NCBI GenBank assembly: GCA_020055645.1
Contig: CM034548.1
Coordinates: forward strand, 45,128,296-45,192,295
Direction of reading: 5' to 3'
DNA length: 64,000 nt
Source: Tomocerus qinae
Taxonomy: Eukaryota > Arthropoda > Collembola > Entomobryomorpha > Tomoceridae
In this document: piece after piece, positions 59,392-64,000 of the stretch
Position numbering within the stretch: the first letter of the stretch is position 1
How the letters are laid out: each line of letters starts with the position of its first letter
Notes under the pieces: generated by a model
What the model was told of the DNA's origin: nothing
What the model saw: only the letters and a program-made list of their open reading frames with translations
The model's database searches: none
Program-made: the position numbers and the translations under genes

Positions 59392-61371
59392 ATGATGAGT
59401 CTTGCGGTAGCAAACCATGAACGCCGTATCCTCTGGAGTGGGCTTTTAGAATGGCACGACAGGAAAAAAGGTTAAAGCTTTGATTAATAATGTAAAAAGT
59501 ATTTAAAGTGTGGAAATTCTATTTTCGATATTTGATGAAGGACCCCCTGATGGCCAAATAATACCCAGGCAAATGTCATGCCAAATTTCTGTCGACGTTG
59601 TCGACTCGGAACCGGAAGTTAAACAGATGGGCTGGCCGCCAGTGCTAATAATGCAACTGATCCCAAAGGCTATAGTGGCCAGTTTAGGTGGAGGGTATTT
59701 CATGACCGTCAAGACTGTCCTGTTCCTGTTACAGAAATGTGAAACTGTCGCTAACCTGACCGTTATGTTGGAATCTGGTTTTGTATGTCATTTCCTAATT
59801 TTATTCTTAACTATCTCATTTAACACATAATCACCATAATCATGGTTTAATGTTGTTTATCGCTGTTTCAGGCCGGATGTGTCCATTTCATTGGAATGCA
59901 AAATATCCCTTGCAATATAAAGGTTCTGATACTGCTTTACAGCAAAGAACATGGATATCTCGGTTTTATTCCAGGCGATCAACCTGGATTTGTGGATCGG
60001 ATAAGACAAGTTATCCAAGAGAGAAAGACTAATCAGTACCAAACAATCATGCAACGCGGACTAGGGTTCTCCGGTGCATCTGTTGTGACTCAGCAAACTA
60101 TCAGTGTCAGCCAACAACTTTTAGTGCCCGTTGATGCTATAGTAAACGCCAATGCAGAACGTCACATCATTTGGACTGGTCCGATGGAATGGTTTGAAAA
60201 GCGGAAAGGTAAATGCCGATTTTATTAAGTAACTTTAATTTTCAAGACACATTTGTCAATTTTGACAATTTTTACAAAGGAGAGCCCGAAAGTCAGACAA
60301 CGCCAAAGCGGATTCTAGCTCAGGTTTCGGCCAATGTGGTTAATGGTGACCTGGAAGTAAAAGGGAATGGTTGGCCTCAACAGCTCGTCATGCAGTTGAT
60401 ACCTAAATGCATCATTGCAAAGCTGGGCACGGAATTCTTTAGAAATGCAAGAACTGTTGTGTTTGTGTTTGAAAATTGCCCGGATCTTTCTTCTTTGACG
60501 CGGATCATGGAATCTGGTTATGTAAGTTACTTCAAAAATAATAACTTTGAAATAATTTTAAAATTGAATTACATGATCAGTGTCATTGACTTGGTTTAAG
60601 GCTGGATGCGTTCATTTTGTTGGACTGCAGCATGTAACTGCGGAAGTAAAAGTAGCAATGCTGCTATACAGCAAGGAGCGTCAAGCTTTTCTTGGATTTA
60701 TTGCCAACGACCAAGAAGGATTGGTTAATCGCATACGTGAAGTCGTCCAGCAGCAAAAGGCATTGTACCAACAAGCTGCAATGATGACTCAGGGACAAGC
60801 GATGGCCCTACAAGGCCCGATTCAACAGCCACATTCCTCCCAAATGGCACAAATTGCTTACCAGTCGGAAATGTATGCGCAGGTGGCGCCACAACCAATG
60901 ATGATGCAGTCATTATCCCAGCAGTTTGAACAAAGTATGTCTTTAACTCCGTCGGCTTCGGGTCTAGCACAACAGTTAGCGCAAGTTCAGATTCAACCAC
61001 AAGTTCAGATTCGGCCACAAGTTCATTTTCAACCACAAGTTCAATTTCAGCCACAAGTTCATTTTCAACCACCAGGTTATTTTGAGCCACAAATTCAGAT
61101 TCAGCCACAAATTCAGATTCAGCCACAAATTCAGATTCAGCCACAAATTCAGATTCAGCCACAAATTCAGATTCAGCCACAAATTCAGATTCAGCCACAA
61201 ATTCAGATTCAGCCACCAGGTCATTTTCAGCCACAAGTTCATTTTCAACCCCAAGTTCAAATTCAGCCGCAAGTTCCAAATGTCCAGGGAGGATTCCTTC
61301 TACAAGGAGCAACTTCAACGGTGTCTGAAATGGATCTTATTGAATTAGAGCTGTCTCTAATGGAACTATGA
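59392..61371 (+). CDS. MED25 paralogue with two tandem ACID domains (PTOV1-like)
   Basis: Five exons: 59392-59470, 59541-59782, 59872-60208, 60280-60521, 60601-61371 (TGA), all GT/AG with matching phases; 556 aa. ACID-1 (about 12-159): [63 protein letters not shown]. Linker of about 43 residues. ACID-2 (about 203-352): RHIIWTGPMEWFEKRKG, WPQQLVMQLIPKCIIAKLG, AGCVHFVG, LLYSKERQAFLGFI. The Gln-rich tail has a QPQIQI repeat and ends DLIELELSLMEL. There is no VWA domain. Both domains use a 242-nt exon of the same phase as MED25 exon 9. The tail block PNVQGGFLLQGA...LIELEL matches MED25 [12 protein letters not shown]...LIQLEL, so it derives from MED25. The start ATG-ATG lies one base after an AG acceptor (CAAATTTCAG|C), implying a non-coding first exon upstream. 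By analogy with PTOV1 it could compete with MED25 for activators (inference). Confidence 0.9.
61087..61212 (+). repeat. 18-bp coding minisatellite, seven identical units
   Basis: CCACAAATTCAGATTCAG repeated seven times without change, encoding QPQIQI hexapeptides in the tail of the MED25 paralogue. It is flanked by diverged relatives (CAACCACAAGTTCA-type). It is open on both strands and so produces long chance frames on the minus strand. Confidence 0.95.
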
Positions 61372-61450
61372 TTTGTAACTCGTTCGTTTATTGGGGATAC
61401 TGATGCTCGAGCCGACTAAATGATTTATTCATTCCAAATAAGCGGCAGCT

Positions 61451-61456
61451 AATAAA
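61451..61456 (+). terminator. Polyadenylation signal of the MED25 paralogue
   Basis: AATAAA 80 nt after the stop codon. Confidence 0.6.
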
Positions 61457-64000
61457 ATGAAATTTATTGATTTAGCTAAGCATATGTACTTAATTTTTTA
61501 CACAAATGATATGTATATTATCATGCCCATAACAAAGAAAGACGAAATCCATTGTTCTGAGTTCTCTGAAAACAATAGGAGGAAACCATAACTAAAAGTC
61601 CACATAATTATTGTACGAACATAGTAACACTGGTAGATTTTAGAGATATTATTATGAGATCAATGGCCTGTATACATTATCTTGCACAGTAGTCACTGCT
61701 TTTGATCCGACGCCGTCTTCTATTTTTAAAAAACAATTTGATCTATTATTGAGTAAGAATCATGTTAAAATCTTTAAATTAAATTATTGATGTCCAAAAT
61801 TTTCTTGGCAATTTGGGACCACATGCATTACTACCGCAGCGTACGAAACTATAAAATTAGCGACACTGAAACAAAGCTACCCAAAATGATATTAAAAATT
61901 CATAAGATTACGACTCACTTGAAGTTTCATTTTACGTTACACTGCACTGCAATGCTGTGACACAGTTACGTCATTGAAGGTGTGCCCTTAAGTACAGTTT
62001 TGACGAGTTTTTGGTATTCATTACAGTATAGTGCTAAAAATTTACGTTCACTGTTATTAGGGATTATGGTCCACAGCATTTTGTTGATTTTTAATATTTT
62101 GATAGATATGATAATTATGATGTGTATAACTTGCTGTTTCTACACCTCCTAAATTTAACACAAGCTAGCATATCTACTTAAATTCTACACTGTTCCCTAG
62201 TCTGTTTACAGTTTACTTCAATTTCCATTATCCATTCCATTATCCATATTTCTATTTTTTAGGGAATTCGTACCTATTTGTAGGGGCTGCTAATCAGTTG
62301 TATGGAAATCAACTTCGGTTGCTCTTCAGTTGTACGAAATTATAGTTACCTCAACTAGCTGGTCTCACCGATGGCTAATTTAACTTCACAGAAGTGTACC
62401 ATTCAGCAGTTATTTCGTTACAGTAACTTCCCATGTAAATATTGAAGAATATTTGTTATAATGATAATTAGAGTATTATGTCCATGACTTGGGGAGCTTT
62501 GAGAATCTCATCATTACTATGAGTGTTCAAAGACAGTTGGGCACTAAAAATGACAATATCTTAGGTGGACGTAGGTGGAGCCTAACAGTAGAGATAATGC
62601 TACAATTTAATTACGGTGCATATTATTATACATTGTAATTGCAACTCTGACTGACTGCTGTGCTAAAAAGCAGTGAAAATTAAAATGTCAATGGCGCAGT
62701 AGAAGTGTTCTTTATTACATCTATATTGAACTCAATCTTTTCATGATTTCTCAGAATATGTGATTAGGTAATGTGTGATGTGATATAGGGAATATGTGAT
62801 GAGCAGGTAAAGTTTTAGATAGATTTTTGCAAATCTTATCATCTATCTGTGTCAGGTTTGATGCTTTGATGATTGAAACTAATTTGAAAGGTACAGAATG
62901 ATTGGAAAATTATTAAACACAACATTTTACTGATATTTCGAAACATCATAACGTTTATTTGTGAAAAACAGAACTAATAATACATCCATATATTTCAATG
63001 CTGATAGTAGTTAATTGACTTTTACTTGGCAGACATCAGTGTAGTATATTGTATATCATATAATATATCTTAATATATAGTTAGTAGTTAGTTAGTATTC
63101 TATGCATTTCAGATATAACAACACGCGTACCACCAGACATTTTTAGTCAATCACACAGAAGATAACATTAAATTTATGCGCATGTTATCTTAACTGCTAA
63201 ACACTATCCACATTTGCTTCAATCTGCTTATTATAGTATATATAATATTATAGAAAGATAAAGAGAAGTCCCCTTTATTTATGTAATTGCTGTACATTTA
63301 TAACAAGTACGATAGGCATTGTACATAGTCTTACCCTAATGCGAATTAAGCCTATTTACTTACAACAATAATATTATTAGTTCTTTAGCTCCTAGCTATA
63401 CTTACACATTTTTAGTTAGGTAGTTTTTTACACATTACACAATACATTTTTATGTACAGGATTTTATATGTTTAGATATAAATCTAATATTAATTGATTT
63501 TGTATCGTAGTCTTAACAAAATTTATTGATGGACTAGTGATTATTCATACTCTGCAATCTGAATATCCGTTATCTGTAATCTTAATTACGTAGTTGGATA
63601 TTAATAATATATAGTAACAAATACGCTTACCGCACATCAAGTAGTTTCATTCTCGCATACCTACGAGCTCTACAACTAATTATGGGTAATTTAATATGTA
63701 TCAATTAACAGCACCAACATTTAGTTGGAGATGTCATAAATTAACACAATAGTGGTTCATTAAAACCAACAATTTCGTAACTAAATTATCTTCATATTTT
63801 GTAGCGGCTAGCCGTAAATGCAAAGCTGATCAGTTGCCAGTTCATATTCTACTCTACTTGCTAACTATTACAGAGCAAATGTCGGATTTAAAAATTAAAT
63901 TACTCTGTAGGCATTTTCCGCAAAACTCCATACTCTTACATTATAACAATGGGATACCTTATTAATAACAGAAAGTACATAAGTTAAGAAAAGATAAGAA
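61457..64000. other. Intergenic sequence, nothing recognised
   Basis: AT-rich sequence to the end of the window. No exon, RNA gene or clear repeat was identified. Confidence 0.6.

Noticed and set aside
60725-61318. A 197-codon minus-strand frame with ESEFVAESEFVA-type repeats
   Set aside because: It is the antisense reading of the 18-bp coding minisatellite and Gln-rich tail of the MED25 paralogue. It has no start context or homology.

Overview
The window looks like nuclear DNA of an arthropod. The genes are AT-rich and intron-split with GT/AG junctions, the intergenic DNA is full of AAT/ATT, TAC and ACCT microsatellites, and there are several eukaryotic transposon families. The G-alpha-q gene carries the two alternative 3' exon pairs I know from Drosophila Galpha49B. 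No bacterial features were seen, and the species cannot be named from the sequence. Nearly all short ATG-, GTG- or TTG-initiated frames outside the models below are chance frames in AT-rich DNA.

Layout. (1) 2.5-16.7 kb, plus strand: the 3' part of a G-alpha-q gene. Three constitutive exons (switch I, switch II, NKKD box) are followed by two alternative penultimate exons and two alternative terminal exons; the 5' exons lie outside the window. (2) 16.7-33.2 kb: gene-poor, microsatellite-rich DNA. (3) 33.2-41.8 kb, minus strand: a spliced gene I assembled from matching splice phases. It encodes an unrecognised cysteine-containing ectodomain, one membrane segment and a cytoplasmic tail. Its 6.8-kb penultimate intron holds a 5'-truncated LINE, a pair of foldback elements, a hAT-type MITE with a perfect 8-bp target duplication, and a Helentron/DINE-like minisatellite element. 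(4) 41.95-42.9 kb, plus strand: UMP-CMP kinase in 4 exons, head-to-head with gene 3. (5) 46.7-53.3 kb, plus strand: Mediator subunit 25 in 10 exons, with a VWA domain, a very long Gln-rich middle, an ACID domain and a Gln-rich tail. (6) 59.4-61.4 kb, plus strand: a MED25 paralogue with two tandem ACID domains and no VWA domain, i.e. the architecture of vertebrate PTOV1, which also sits beside MED25. Shared exon lengths and phases and a shared C-terminal stretch argue that this copy arose locally from the neighbouring MED25.

The genes do not form a pathway. Galphaq couples receptors to phospholipase C, UMP-CMP kinase makes pyrimidine diphosphates, and MED25 and its paralogue would act in transcription activation. 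The most notable feature is the MED25/double-ACID pair, followed by the orphan membrane-protein gene, the paired Galphaq exons and the transposon structures. All exon limits were read by eye from splice signals and codon phase and have no transcript support.
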